Positions 9,198 through 20,241 are shown, counted from the stretch's first letter. The stretch: DNA of 64,000 bases from Rhodocaloribacter litoris (GCF_011682235.2 NZ_CP076718.1:491744-555743), one strand, 5' to 3'. The notes: generated by a model from the sequence alone, not told the origin. Program-made: numbers and translations.

Positions 9198-12029
9198 GTG
9201 AACGGACCCAACGAAGACCGGCTCTACCAGCTTCTACCCGCCGTCTACCGGGTGCGGGACGCCGAACACGCGGCCGACACCGGCCATGGCGAGCCCCTGC
9301 GTGCCCTCCTGCGCCTGATCCAGGAAGAGGCCGACCGCCTCCGCGACGACATCGACGGGCTCTACGAGGACTGGTTCATCGAGACGTGTGCCGAATGGGT
9401 CGTCCCCTACCTGGGCGACCTGCTCGGCGTGCGTCACCTTCACCCCATCGAGAGCGCAGGCCTCTTCAGCCTGCGAGCCTTCGTGGCCAACACGCTCCGG
9501 TACCGCCGGCGCAAGGGCACCGCCCCCGTGCTCGAACAGCTGGCCCGCGACGTGACGGGCTGGCCCGCCCGCGCCGTCGAGTTCTTCGAGCGCCTGGCTA
9601 CGACCCAGCACCTCAACCACGTTCGCCTCCACCGCCCCGTGTCTCTGGACCTCCGGTCATCTGCCACGCTGGCCCTGGTCGACGGGCCGTTCGAGACCAT
9701 CACCCACACGGCCGAGGCCCGCCGCCTGGCCGTGGAACGCGGGCGGTACAACATCCCGAACGTCGGTCTCTTCCTGTGGCGGCTCCAGAGCTACTACCTG
9801 ACCGCCGCCGCCCCTCGTCCCGTCGCCGACCCGCCGGACGGCCGCTACACGTTCAGCCCGCTCGGCAACGACCTGCCCCTCTTCAACCGCCCCCAGACCG
9901 AAACGGAGATCACCCACCTGGCCGAGCCGGTCAACGTGCCGGACCGGCTGCGCCGCCGCACCCTCTACGACGACCTCGACGCCTACCGGCAGGCCCTGCT
10001 CACCGGCGGCACCACCGCCCCCGCCTACTTCGGCCCCCAGCCCGTCCTGCAAGTTTTCTTCGACGACCTGGAAGCGGCCCTTCCCCCCGAACAGATCCTG
10101 ATCTGCGACCTCTCGGGCTGGGACGTGCCGGGCTGGATCCCCCCGGCGGACACCACCGGCTTCGGCGCGAAGGTCAGCGTCGATCCGGAGCGCGGGCGGC
10201 TGGCGGTGCTCCAGGGGGTGCCGCTTCCCGCGCGGCTGCGCGTCAGCTATGCCTACGGCTTCGCCGCCGACCTCGGCGGGGGCCCCTACGGCCGCGAGGC
10301 CACCCTGGCCTCCCCTGCCGGGACGGACGCCTGGACCGCCACGGTGGCACAGCACGACCCCGCCGCCGGCTTCACCACGCTGGCCGGCGCCCTGGCAGCC
10401 TGGGCCGCGAGCAACGCAACCGAAGGTGTGCTCACCATCCTCGACAGTGCGACGTACGCCGAGACGCTCACGATCTCCTTCACGCCGGGCCGGAGCCTCG
10501 TCGTGCAGGCGGCGGACGGGCGACGCCCCCACCTCCGCCTCCGGGACGGCAGCGGGCGGGACCTGGCCGACCTGACCGTCGGCGGCGGCACCGACGAGGG
10601 CACCACGCTGACGCTCAACGGCCTCCTCATCGAGGGCGGGCTGCACGTCGAGGCGGGCAGCCTCGAACGCCTCACCCTGCTGCACTGCACCCTGGTACCG
10701 GGACGCGGGCTGCTCCCCTCGGGCGAGCCGCGCCGCCCCGACCGGCCCGCGCTCACCGTCGCCCCCGGCAACGAACGGCTCGACGTGACCATCACCGCCT
10801 CGATCCTCGGCCCGATCCGCATGCCCGAAGCGACCGCCGGCCTGACCGTCACCGACAGCATCGTCCAGTCGCCTCTGGCCGGGGGGGCGGCGACCCGGAC
10901 GCCGGCCCTCGTCTCGGGCAACCTGAGCCCTTTCCCGGCCCTGACCTCGGCCACCCCCACGGTGCAGGTGCAACTCGGCACGATCACACACACGCTCACC
11001 CTGGCCGGCGTACCCTCCACGCTCGCCGAGGCCCGCGACCGGCTCCAGGCCGCCCTGCAGGCAGCGGACCCCGACCCCGCTTTCGCCGGAGCCCGCGTCG
11101 TGACGGCCCTCAACCGGCTCATCCTCGTCCCCGGTCGTCCCCTACCCGTCGTCGTGACCACCGCCGGCGACGACCCGACGGCCGACGAACTCCGCCTCAC
11201 CGGCGACGCCCGCATGGTCGAGGCGCTGCACTCCGCCGGCCTCGCAACGTTCCCCGCTCTCTCCGCCCCCCTGCCGGCCCTCCGCGTGGCGATGAACGAC
11301 CGCGGGCCGTTCGTCCTCACCCTGGACCCGCCGCCTACCTCGGTCGCCGAGGCACGGGACCGGCTGCACACGGCCCTCCGCAACGCCGACGCCGACCCGG
11401 CCTTCGCCGATGCCCTCGTCGCCAACCTCGACGACGCCCTGCTCGTCCTGCCCGGCACCGAAGCGACGACGGTCCTGCTCGGCACCACCCCGGACGACCG
11501 CACCACCCTGTTCGAGCTGGCCCTCGACGAAAACCGGCCCGCCCTCGCGGCCGACGATGCCGGCACCACACCGGGACCGGAGAGCCGCTTCATCCGCTCG
11601 ACCGTCTTCGGCACGGTCTACGTGCGCGCGCTCGGCCTGGCCTCCGAATCCATCTTCACCCACCCCGCGACGGTCGTGCGACGACAGACCGGATGCGCCC
11701 GGTTCTGCTCGTTTGCCGAGGGCTCGCGCACCCCCCGCCGCTTCCGGTGCCAGCCCGACCTGGCCCTGGAGGGCCTCGTCGCCGAGACCGAACGCCGGCG
11801 CACCCGCGTGCGCCTGACCCCGACCTTCACCGCCACACAGTACGGACAGCCGGGCTATGCGCAGCTCCGCCGCCGCACCGCCGCCGAGATCCGCACCGGC
11901 GCCGAGGACGGAGCCGAAATGGGTGCCCTCAACCAGCTCAAGGAAGCCCTCCGCGAGGCCAACCTGCGCACCGCCCTCGACGAATACCTGCGTTTTGGAC
12001 TGGAATCCGGCATCTTCTTTATCACCTGA
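9198..12029 (+). CDS. Phage tail protein gpI-like with beta-rich insert and internal repeats
   Basis: A 943-residue protein with a GTG start; no ATG lies nearby in frame. Residues 1-150 match the gpI/tail P2-type module of eCIS (LYQLLPAVYRVRDAEH, YEDWFIETCAEWVVPYLGDLLGV, FVANTLRYRRRKGTAPVLEQLARDV). Residues 400-520 look like a right-handed beta-helix. Residues about 573-650 and 685-757 are two diverged copies of one module (SxAEARDRLxxALxxADxDPAFA ... LILVPG / LLVLPG). The C-terminal part contains CARFCSFAEGSRTPRRFRCQPD, a cysteine-rich segment recurrent in this family. It probably links the baseplate to fibres or the outer envelope of the particle. Confidence 0.85.
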   Translation: MNGPNEDRLYQLLPAVYRVRDAEHAADTGHGEPLRALLRLIQEEADRLRDDIDGLYEDWFIETCAEWVVPYLGDLLGVRHLHPIESAGLFSLRAFVANTLRYRRRKGTAPVLEQLARDVTGWPARAVEFFERLATTQHLNHVRLHRPVSLDLRSSATLALVDGPFETITHTAEARRLAVERGRYNIPNVGLFLWRLQSYYLTAAAPRPVADPPDGRYTFSPLGNDLPLFNRPQTETEITHLAEPVNVPDRLRRRTLYDDLDAYRQALLTGGTTAPAYFGPQPVLQVFFDDLEAALPPEQILICDLSGWDVPGWIPPADTTGFGAKVSVDPERGRLAVLQGVPLPARLRVSYAYGFAADLGGGPYGREATLASPAGTDAWTATVAQHDPAAGFTTLAGALAAWAASNATEGVLTILDSATYAETLTISFTPGRSLVVQAADGRRPHLRLRDGSGRDLADLTVGGGTDEGTTLTLNGLLIEGGLHVEAGSLERLTLLHCTLVPGRGLLPSGEPRRPDRPALTVAPGNERLDVTITASILGPIRMPEATAGLTVTDSIVQSPLAGGAATRTPALVSGNLSPFPALTSATPTVQVQLGTITHTLTLAGVPSTLAEARDRLQAALQAADPDPAFAGARVVTALNRLILVPGRPLPVVVTTAGDDPTADELRLTGDARMVEALHSAGLATFPALSAPLPALRVAMNDRGPFVLTLDPPPTSVAEARDRLHTALRNADADPAFADALVANLDDALLVLPGTEATTVLLGTTPDDRTTLFELALDENRPALAADDAGTTPGPESRFIRSTVFGTVYVRALGLASESIFTHPATVVRRQTGCARFCSFAEGSRTPRRFRCQPDLALEGLVAETERRRTRVRLTPTFTATQYGQPGYAQLRRRTAAEIRTGAEDGAEMGALNQLKEALREANLRTALDEYLRFGLESGIFFIT

Positions 12030-12039
12030 GGAAAAAACC

Positions 12040-14700
12040 ATGAAGGGGGACTTCACCCGCTCGACGTTCGACCCCGCCCGGCACTACAGCAGCGTCCGGA
12101 TGCAGCAGGGCCGCGTCTGGCTCGACGCCGACTGGAACGAGCACCAGGACATCGCCGACCACCTGAGCCGCACCGCGCACGCCGACGTCATCGGACCGCA
12201 CGGGGCACCCCTGCACGACGCCGGCTTCGGCCTCTCCGTCGACGGCGACGGGGTCCTGCAGATCGGCGCGGGGCGCTACTACGTCGACGGCATCCTGTGC
12301 GAGAACGAGGCGCCGGTGCCCGTCACGGCCCAGCCGGACCTGCCCGGCTATGCCCTCCCCGAAGACGCCGGCCTCTACCTGGCCTACCTCGACGTGTGGG
12401 AGCGGCACGTCTCGGCCCTCGAAGACGGCCACCTGCGCGAGGTGGCCCTGGGCGGGCCGGACACGACCACCCGTACCCAGGTCCTCCGCCAGGTGAAGCT
12501 GCTCCGCGCCGGCGACCCCGGCGACGACCTCCACTGCCTGAGCGAACCCGCCGCCTGGGACACGCTGACGGCCCCGAGCACCGGGCGGCTCTGCGCCCGC
12601 GCCGTCCCCGCCGACGCCCCTACCGACCCGTGCATCGTGCCGGAGCAGGGCGGGTTCCGCGGCCTGGAAAACCAGACCTACCGGGTGGAAGTCCACCGCG
12701 TCGGGCCCGGCACCGAGCTGGGGCTGAAATGGTCACGGGAGAACGGCTCGGTCGTCTTCGCCTGGCTCGAACAGAACGGGGATGAGCTCACCCTGGCAAG
12801 CACGGGACGCGACGAGGTCCTCGGCCTCTCCCCCCTCGACTGGATCGAGCTGACCGACGACGACCGCGAGCGGCGGGGCGAGGCCGGCGTGCTCGTCCAG
12901 GTCCTGGGCATCAACGGCCACGTCGTCACCATCGACCCGGGCAGTGCCGTCATCGACCGGGCCGGCTTCGGCACCAACCCGAAGGCGCGGCGGTGGGACA
13001 TGCCCGGCGGCGAGATCCCCTACACCCCGGCCGGCCCGGCCACCTACATCGACCTCGAAGACGGCATCCAGGTGGCCCTGCTGCCCGGCACCTACCGGGT
13101 GGGCGACTACTGGGCGTTCCCGGCACGGACGGCCACGGCAAGCATCGAGTGGCCGGCGGACGACCTCGGCGACCCGGCCTGTGTGACACCGCACGGCATC
13201 TACCACCACTACGGCCGCCTCGCCCTCCTCGCCTTCGACGGCACGAGCTGGTCCGTCCTCGCAGACTGCCGCACCTTCTTCCCCCCGCTGACCGAGGTCG
13301 CCGCCTTCGCCTACGCCGGGGGAGACGGCCAGGAGGCCCTGCCCGGCGAAACGCTCGCCTACCCGCTGGAAGCCGCCGTGTGCCTCGGGCAACATCCCGT
13401 CGAGGGTGCCCGCGTCCGCTTCCGTATCCTCGACGGAACCGGCGGTTCCCTCTCCGGAGGAGGCGCTACGGGCACCGACCTGGTCGTCGAGACCGGGCCG
13501 GACGGCCTGGCCGCCTGCACCTGGACGCTCGATCCCGACACGGGCACCCCCCACCAGCGCGTAGAGGCCACCTGGCTCGACGCCGCCGGCGACCCGCGCC
13601 ACCACCCGATCCGGTACAACGCCAACCTGAGCCTCGCCGCCCGGGTCGGCTACACACCCGCCGAAGACTGCGAACCCCTCTCCGGCACCACGACGGTGCA
13701 GGAAGCCCTGGACCGGCTCTGCCTCCTGACGGGCGCGCCCCCCGAACCCGGCATCACCATCCGGGCGGTCGAACTCATGCAGGACGGGCCGCTGCCCAAC
13801 GACGGGCACCTCGCCCTCAACGACTTCCGGAACGGGTTACGGGTGCTCTGCGACGCCGACATCGACCCGTTCACCGTCTCTTTCTCCTCCGGCGACTTCT
13901 CCCGGCAGCGGGCCCGCGCCACGTGCTACGTCACGCTGGAGATGCCGCTGGTGATCGAACGGGCCGCCGGCGGGCCGCTGCTGGCCGGCTACACGCCGCT
14001 GGTCCTCCCCCCCGCCGAGGCCTTCGTCGAGGCCAACACCATCGTGTGGCAACCCGCTCCCTCCGCACTCGACTGGGTGGCCGCCGAACTCGACCGGCTG
14101 CGCAAGCGCCTGGCAACGCCCGACCTGGAAATCCTGGCCCGCTTCGTGCTGAAAGGACACTTCATCTGGGCCGCCAACGACCCGACCCGCTACCTCGACG
14201 GGGAAACCTCCGGCATGGCCGAAGAACCGGGCCTGCGCTTCCCCGGAGGCGACGGCCGCCGCGGCGGCGACTTCGAGATGTGGTTCTGGCTCACCCCGGC
14301 CGTCGCCGCCGGCAACCCGGCTATCGACGTCGAACCCGCCGCCCTCGGCTTCGGCAACGTGGCCCTCGGCAGCTCGGCCGAGGCCACGTTCACCCTGGCG
14401 AACACCGGCAACGCGGTCCTCACGGTCAGCAGCATCCGAACCACGAACACGCAGTTTGCGGTACAGGCACCGGACGCTCCGTTCGAGATCCCGCCCGGCG
14501 GCACGTCCCCGCCCGTCGTGGTCGTCTTCCAGCCAGCCCAGCTCGGCCCCGTCTCGGCGAACGCCGTGATCACCTCCAACGCCGCCAACACGCCGCTGCT
14601 GCAGGTGCCGCTCAGCGGCAACGGCTTCATCGACATCGACCTCATCCGGGGCGGCGGGGGCGGCGGAATCATCGGCGGGGGCGGCGTCATCGGGCGCTGA
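12040..14700 (+). CDS. DUF6519-type protein with choice-of-anchor D domain, eCIS associated
   Basis: An 886-residue protein beginning MKGDFTRSTFDPARHYSSVR, the pattern of DUF6519 proteins encoded at the end of many eCIS loci. The ATG at 12040 was preferred over an upstream frame overlapping the tail gene. The N-terminal 430 residues include VRMQQGRVWLDADWNEHQDI and LGLKWSRENGSVVFAW. Residues 430-535 resemble an Ig-like domain. Residues about 765-870 form a choice-of-anchor D/ASPM-SPD-2-Hydin-like domain (VALGSSAEATFTLANTGN), and the last 16 residues are nearly all glycine and isoleucine. The C-terminal architecture suggests a surface-exposed or anchoring role; this is inference. Confidence 0.8.
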   Translation: MKGDFTRSTFDPARHYSSVRMQQGRVWLDADWNEHQDIADHLSRTAHADVIGPHGAPLHDAGFGLSVDGDGVLQIGAGRYYVDGILCENEAPVPVTAQPDLPGYALPEDAGLYLAYLDVWERHVSALEDGHLREVALGGPDTTTRTQVLRQVKLLRAGDPGDDLHCLSEPAAWDTLTAPSTGRLCARAVPADAPTDPCIVPEQGGFRGLENQTYRVEVHRVGPGTELGLKWSRENGSVVFAWLEQNGDELTLASTGRDEVLGLSPLDWIELTDDDRERRGEAGVLVQVLGINGHVVTIDPGSAVIDRAGFGTNPKARRWDMPGGEIPYTPAGPATYIDLEDGIQVALLPGTYRVGDYWAFPARTATASIEWPADDLGDPACVTPHGIYHHYGRLALLAFDGTSWSVLADCRTFFPPLTEVAAFAYAGGDGQEALPGETLAYPLEAAVCLGQHPVEGARVRFRILDGTGGSLSGGGATGTDLVVETGPDGLAACTWTLDPDTGTPHQRVEATWLDAAGDPRHHPIRYNANLSLAARVGYTPAEDCEPLSGTTTVQEALDRLCLLTGAPPEPGITIRAVELMQDGPLPNDGHLALNDFRNGLRVLCDADIDPFTVSFSSGDFSRQRARATCYVTLEMPLVIERAAGGPLLAGYTPLVLPPAEAFVEANTIVWQPAPSALDWVAAELDRLRKRLATPDLEILARFVLKGHFIWAANDPTRYLDGETSGMAEEPGLRFPGGDGRRGGDFEMWFWLTPAVAAGNPAIDVEPAALGFGNVALGSSAEATFTLANTGNAVLTVSSIRTTNTQFAVQAPDAPFEIPPGGTSPPVVVVFQPAQLGPVSANAVITSNAANTPLLQVPLSGNGFIDIDLIRGGGGGGIIGGGGVIGR

Positions 14701-14782
14701 CCACCGCCCGGCAGTTCCCTAACGAAAGCACCCGGCCCTTGTGGGCAACCTGCCATGCAGGACACGGATGAGGTGATCCTGT

Positions 14783-15292
14783 TCACCAGGCCACGATGCC
14801 ACGCCTGTCTGCGTAGTAGAACAGCAGATCCATGTTACCCGGAGCGTGGCCAAGTTCTCTCAGCAACAACACGACCTGCCCTCGGTGATGAACGGCATGG
14901 TTGGCTGCGTGATGTAGCAGCTCACCCAGCGGCATAAAACGTTTCTCGCCCCCGGCTCCCCTGTATTCGACGTTACGTGCCAAATCCTGGTCTTTCAACC
15001 CGTCCAAGAATCCACGCATGTAAGCCTCGATCCGCCTCCATGCTTCTATAAGTGATGCAACCGTCGGGTAGTCGTCAACCTCAAGGCGCGGACCACGTTC
15101 GGGACCACCACACCGATCCAACCAGCCCCACTCTGTGCTCAAAACGTGAACGAGTGTATTTCTGACGGATCCGTAGCTCCCGGCTACCGAACGCGTGAAC
15201 TCTTCCGGAGTCAACTGCAAGATCACGCGGAAGAGCCTTTCATTAGCCCAGTAGCTGTAGTCAAAGAGAAGGCGAAGGTCGTTGACGGTCAT
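14783..15292 (-). CDS. DinB family protein
   Basis: A 169-residue four-helix-bundle protein. The start at MTVNDLRLLFDYSYWANERL replaces a 54-residue upstream extension that has no family similarity. Family signatures are DYSYWANERLFR at the N-terminus, HVLSTEWGWLDR in the middle and HHAANHAVHHRGQVVLLLRELG near residue 130; the three metal-ligand histidines of the family are present. DinB/YfiT-like proteins are metal-dependent, often thiol-transferase-like or of unknown role. It stands alone, converging with the eCIS genes and 288 bp downstream of nadA on the same strand. Confidence 0.88.
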   Translation of the reverse strand: MTVNDLRLLFDYSYWANERLFRVILQLTPEEFTRSVAGSYGSVRNTLVHVLSTEWGWLDRCGGPERGPRLEVDDYPTVASLIEAWRRIEAYMRGFLDGLKDQDLARNVEYRGAGGEKRFMPLGELLHHAANHAVHHRGQVVLLLRELGHAPGNMDLLFYYADRRGIVAW

Positions 15293-15580
15293 CGAAATGC
15301 TGCCTTTGGGGATTGCCGGATTCAATGCCGAAACGGCTGCCCAATGCACCGGTTCAACGGCAACACACAGTGGCACCCATTTCCACAACGGACGGCTCCT
15401 GAGCGCCATGGTTTTGCACACTGCTCTCCATGGCAACCAGAACAAACAGCACAATTTGCTAAGGTAGCGCAGAGACCCCGACGGAGCAACTACCGTCTGC
15501 CTGTACGACAGACCGCCAATCCGCCCCGAGTGAACTGAAATACAGTGCCTGTTACATACTATGAAACAAACCGGGCGTCG

Positions 15581-16573
<993 letters not shown>

Positions 16574-16693
16574 GGCGGCCGGGGCTGGGTGGGCAGGTGG
16601 TTGGGACGTGTCACGCGCCCGCTTTAACGCGGGATGCCGGGCATCAGGTTTCGCCGCCCCGTCGCCCCCGGGGCATGCCCCGCCTCGGGCCGG

Positions 16694-17806
16694 CTACTCC
16701 GAAGACGATTCCGGGCGTTCGAGGCGAAGCTGGAGCGAGATGCGATGGGAAAAGCCGAGGTCCGAACTGAGGCCGGCGAAGTCCCCGAAGCCGTAGTCGA
16801 TGCTGAGCTGCCGGATGTGCAGGCCGGTCCCGACCGAGGGCGTCAGGCTGACCCCTTCGTCGAAGAAAACGCGGTTGACGCCGGCCCGGAAGGCGAGCAC
16901 GCCCTTGTAGAGGAATTCCGTTCCCAGGCGCGGGTGGAAGGACACGTCACCGGCGTTCAGGACGAAGGCCTGCTGCCCGTCGAAGGCCAGGTCCACGTCG
17001 AGGCCCAGCGTAAAGCTACTCTCCAGACCGACGGGGACGATGACGCCCGTGCCCAGGCGTGCCACCGGCAGTACGAGTTCCGTTCCCCCCTCCGGGATTG
17101 CATCGCCGAACACCTCCTCGATGTTGCGCAGCGCATCCCGGTTCACGCTCCAGCTCTGCAGCATCGTCGAGAGATCCTGCACGTTGACGCCGAAGACGAA
17201 GCGTTCTCCCCGGTATTGCAGGCCGGCGTCGAAGCTGTAGCCCCAGGCACTGGCAAAATCCCCGATGTTGCGGCGGATGACCTTGCCGGTCACCCCGAAC
17301 GAGAACCGTTCCCCCAGGGCACGGGCGTAGCTGAGAAAGAAGGCCAGGTCGGCCGCCGAAAAGCTCGTGAAGTACTGGTCCGGGTTGGGCCGGGGCTGAT
17401 CACGCTCCGGATCCCAGGCATCGAGCGTGTTCTTGATGTCGTTGACCCCGCTGCGAAAGAACGAGAGGCCGACGTAGGACCGGTCGTTGACGGGAAAGGC
17501 GATGCTGCCGTAATCGAAGGAGACGACCCCGGCGAAGCGTTCGGCGTGCATGTAGGCGAGCTCGGGCGCGGCGAGGCGACTCAGCCCCGCCGGGTTCCAG
17601 TAGCCGGCCGTGACGTCGCCGGCTACCGCCACGTAGGCCCCGCCCATACCGAGCGCCCGGGCCCCGACCCCGCCCGCCAGAAAGTCGGCCCCGTACTTGG
17701 CAATCTTCTGGGCCGGAGCCTCCGGCACCAGCCACAGCAACACCAGCAGCCCGGCCGCCGCGAAGCGGCTCCGCCGCACCCGGTGCCGCGTCGAAAATGC
17801 GTTCAT
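16694..17806 (-). CDS. PorV/PorQ-like outer membrane protein
   Basis: A 370-residue protein counted from MNAFSTRHRV; an in-frame ATG 16 codons upstream is less likely because the hydrophobic signal peptide (FAAAGLLVLLWLVPEAPAQ) should lie close to the start. After cleavage the mature part starts with the PorV/PorQ-type segment FLAGGVGARALGMGGAYVAV and GYWNPAGLSRL, typical of the Bacteroidota UPF0164/PorV family of 14-stranded FadL-like barrels. In other species PorV shuttles type IX secretion cargo; paralogues have unknown roles. The gene is divergent from rlmI across a 354-bp region. Confidence 0.85.
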   Translation of the reverse strand: MNAFSTRHRVRRSRFAAAGLLVLLWLVPEAPAQKIAKYGADFLAGGVGARALGMGGAYVAVAGDVTAGYWNPAGLSRLAAPELAYMHAERFAGVVSFDYGSIAFPVNDRSYVGLSFFRSGVNDIKNTLDAWDPERDQPRPNPDQYFTSFSAADLAFFLSYARALGERFSFGVTGKVIRRNIGDFASAWGYSFDAGLQYRGERFVFGVNVQDLSTMLQSWSVNRDALRNIEEVFGDAIPEGGTELVLPVARLGTGVIVPVGLESSFTLGLDVDLAFDGQQAFVLNAGDVSFHPRLGTEFLYKGVLAFRAGVNRVFFDEGVSLTPSVGTGLHIRQLSIDYGFGDFAGLSSDLGFSHRISLQLRLERPESSSE

Positions 17807-18160
17807 GCGCTTGCCCTGTGATGGAAAAACCCGTTCGCGCGCCGAAACAGGCACGAACGCGTTCCGGTGTGGTTAACGTATCGGTCCGTATCGTTTCGGG
17901 TCAAGGGCAAAAAGGGGTTCATGAACGGGATCCGGCGCCTACCCCGGGAAAGGCCGCCCCCCATGCTACACGGCCGGGCTCGACGAGACCCAACGGCCTC
18001 CGGCAAAGACGTGTTCCTGCCGCCCCGGGCAAAAAAGCACGCCCGTGCCGCGTGACGTTTCCATGAACTCGCCCGAACGCCTTCCCGGGAGGCAGGGATT
18101 CCGCCGCCGGTCATATAACTTCGCCGGACCGCTTTCCTCCGAACCACAACCCTGCGTCCC
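17807..18160. promoter_or_regulatory. Divergent intergenic region between PorV-like gene and rlmI
   Basis: No gene is supported in these 354 bp. On the + strand TATAACTT at 18114-18121 is a weak match to the Bacteroidota -7 box TAnnTTTG and could serve rlmI. On the - strand a TTGACC element lies in the middle of the region and could be a -35 box for the outer-membrane gene, but its matching -10 is poor. Both assignments are tentative. Confidence 0.3.
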
Positions 18161-19351
18161 ATGAAGCGCGTCATCCTGCGCCGTCACAAGGAAAAGGCCC
18201 TGCAGCGGGGCTATCCCTGGGTGTTTGCCAACCAGATCCACCGGATCCACGGCGACCCGGCCGGCGGCGACGTCGTGGAGATCGCCTCGGCCGACGGGCA
18301 GGTGCTCGGCCTCGGCCTCTACCACGCCACGTCCCTCATCGCCGTGCGCTTCCTCACCTCGGACGCCACCGCCACGATCGACGCCGCCTTCTTCCGGGAA
18401 CGGCTCCGCCGCGCGCTCGCCCTGCGGGAGGCGGCCTTCCCCGGTGCCACGCACTACCGGCTCGCCTTCGGCGAGAGCGACGGCCTGCCCGGCACCGTCA
18501 TCGACCGGTACGGCGACGTGCTGGTGTGGAGCACCCTCTCGCTCGGCATGGAACAGCGCCGCGACCTCCTTCTCGACGCCCTCGAAGACCTCCTCCACCC
18601 TACTGCCATCGTCGAGCGGAACGACGTCCCGCTCCGGGCCAAGGACGGGCTGGCCGAAACGAAGGGCGTCCTGCGCGGGCGGTACGAGGGTCCCGTGGAG
18701 ATCGAGGAGCACGGCGTGCGCTACGCCGTGGACGTGCTCGACGGGCCGAAGACCGGCTTCTTCATCGACCAGCGGCTGCACCGGGCCGCCGTCCGCCCCT
18801 TCGCCCGGGACCGGCGCGTGCTCGACGTCTTCAGCGCCGACGGAGGCTTCGGGCTGCAATGTGCGGCCGCCGGCGCCGCGTCGGTCCACCTGCTCGACGT
18901 CTCCCAGGCCGCCCTCGACCGCGCCGTCGCCAACGCCACGCGCAATGGCCTGGCCGACCGCCTCACCACGGAACAGGCCGACGCCCTCGACCGCCTCGGC
19001 CGGCTGGTGGAAGAAGGCGCCTCCTACGACTTCGTCATCCTCGATCCCCCCGCCTTCGCCAAAAGCCGCCGCCACGTCGAAGAGGCCACGCGCGCCTACC
19101 AGCGGATCAACATCAGCGCGCTGCAACTCCTCCCGCCCGGTGGCCTCCTGGCCACGGCATCCTGCTCCCAGGCCATCGGCGAGGGGGACTTCGTGAAGAT
19201 CATCCAGTACAGTGCCCGCAAGGCGGGTGCCCGGCTGCGTCTGCTCTATCGCGGCACCCAGCCCCCGGACCACCCCGTCCTCGACACCATGCCGGAGACC
19301 CACTACCTCAAATTCTACCTCTTCCAGAAGCTGTACGACGAGGTGCCCTGA
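18161..19351 (+). CDS. rlmI: 23S rRNA (cytosine-C5) methyltransferase, RlmI type
   Basis: A 396-residue class I SAM-dependent rRNA methyltransferase. Residues 1-75 form a PUA-like RNA-binding domain (KALQRGYPWVFANQIHRI). Residues 190-396 are the methyltransferase: GPKTGFFIDQRLHRAAVRP, the SAM motif VLDVFSADGGFGLQCAAAGA, DPPAFAKSRRHVEEATRAYQ and the catalytic cysteine in ATASCSQ. E. coli RlmI modifies C1962 of 23S rRNA; the same site is assumed here by homology. It is a single gene with its own upstream region. Confidence 0.93.
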   Translation: MKRVILRRHKEKALQRGYPWVFANQIHRIHGDPAGGDVVEIASADGQVLGLGLYHATSLIAVRFLTSDATATIDAAFFRERLRRALALREAAFPGATHYRLAFGESDGLPGTVIDRYGDVLVWSTLSLGMEQRRDLLLDALEDLLHPTAIVERNDVPLRAKDGLAETKGVLRGRYEGPVEIEEHGVRYAVDVLDGPKTGFFIDQRLHRAAVRPFARDRRVLDVFSADGGFGLQCAAAGAASVHLLDVSQAALDRAVANATRNGLADRLTTEQADALDRLGRLVEEGASYDFVILDPPAFAKSRRHVEEATRAYQRINISALQLLPPGGLLATASCSQAIGEGDFVKIIQYSARKAGARLRLLYRGTQPPDHPVLDTMPETHYLKFYLFQKLYDEVP

Positions 19352-19497
19352 ACGACGGGCGTATGAACACCCCGCACGACGCCGAAACACAGATCCGCAA
19401 CCCGATCAGAACACATGTCCCCCGAAGGCTCCCCGCCGGGCCATGCGCCCAACCCGGTCGCCACGGCCCCCGAATTTCCCACCCCGGAATCCGCAAT

Positions 19498-20241
19498 CTA
19501 GCGGCGCACGCGGAAGCCGAAGACCGGCACGAGCATGTCGGTCCGGGACCGGGCCAGGTCCAGGAGGATCCGGCCGTCGATCTCCTCGAAGGCGGCACTG
19601 GCGGCGTACTCCGCTTCTGTTCCGAAGAGATACCGGAGGCCGGCATGTACGGAGGCCCTTGCCGTGCCCTCCCAGGCATCCTCCCACGTGTGCACCACCA
19701 GCTCGAAGCCCCCGCCGGCCCCGTAGCTGAGGGCCAGGTCGGTGACCCGCGCGTCCTGGTCGAGGCCCCGGCGGAAGATGACGACGTCGCTCTCCACGTC
19801 GATGTGGGTCACGAAATACCGCAGCCCTCCTACCACGTCGACGTAGGGCAGGAACACCCCGCGCGACGGCTGCAGCCGCAGTACGAGGTGCCCCATCAGC
19901 ACGTTGTTGGTCACCGCCACGTTCAGGGCTTCCAGGGGAAGGGCGAAGTCGCCGGTCAGACCGTCGTCGAGGGGCGAGCGATGCAGGCTGAGGCGGGAGC
20001 CGGTGCCGTAGTGGAGGAACCCGACCTCGGAGCCGAGGACGAGGGGCGAGCCCGGCACCCGCCCGCCGAGAAACCCGAGCAGGCCGTACGCATCCCGTTC
20101 GAGCCGTTCGTCGAAGGCCCCCTGCGGCACACCCGCCGCGAAGTTGATTTCGGCCCAGACCTCCCCCTGCTCGCGGGATTGTCCCAGGGCCAGGGAGCTC
20201 GCAAAAAAGATAGGAAGTGCCGCCAGAACCCATCGTCTCAT
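19498..20241 (-). CDS. Predicted outer-membrane beta-barrel protein
   Basis: A 247-residue protein from MRRWVLAALPIFF; the start 25 codons upstream would bury the signal peptide (VLAALPIFFASSLALGQ). The mature protein has alternating strands and turns (GVFLPYVDVVGGLRYFVTHI, LALSYGAGGGFELVVHTWED, FGFRVRR at the end) and ends in the aromatic/charged pattern seen in BAM substrates, though the last residue is Arg rather than Phe. I do not recognise a specific family; it resembles generic OmpW/outer-membrane-barrel proteins. It lies downstream of and convergent with rlmI. Confidence 0.7.
   Translation of the reverse strand: MRRWVLAALPIFFASSLALGQSREQGEVWAEINFAAGVPQGAFDERLERDAYGLLGFLGGRVPGSPLVLGSEVGFLHYGTGSRLSLHRSPLDDGLTGDFALPLEALNVAVTNNVLMGHLVLRLQPSRGVFLPYVDVVGGLRYFVTHIDVESDVVIFRRGLDQDARVTDLALSYGAGGGFELVVHTWEDAWEGTARASVHAGLRYLFGTEAEYAASAAFEEIDGRILLDLARSRTDMLVPVFGFRVRR

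Noticed and set aside
6491..9211. A 906-codon open frame on the minus strand
   Set aside because: Antisense shadow of the second wedge gene; no start context, no family motif.
16598..16616. A further copy of the palindrome near nadA
   Set aside because: GGACGTGTCACGCGCCC has several differences and the stem is broken, so chance is more likely.
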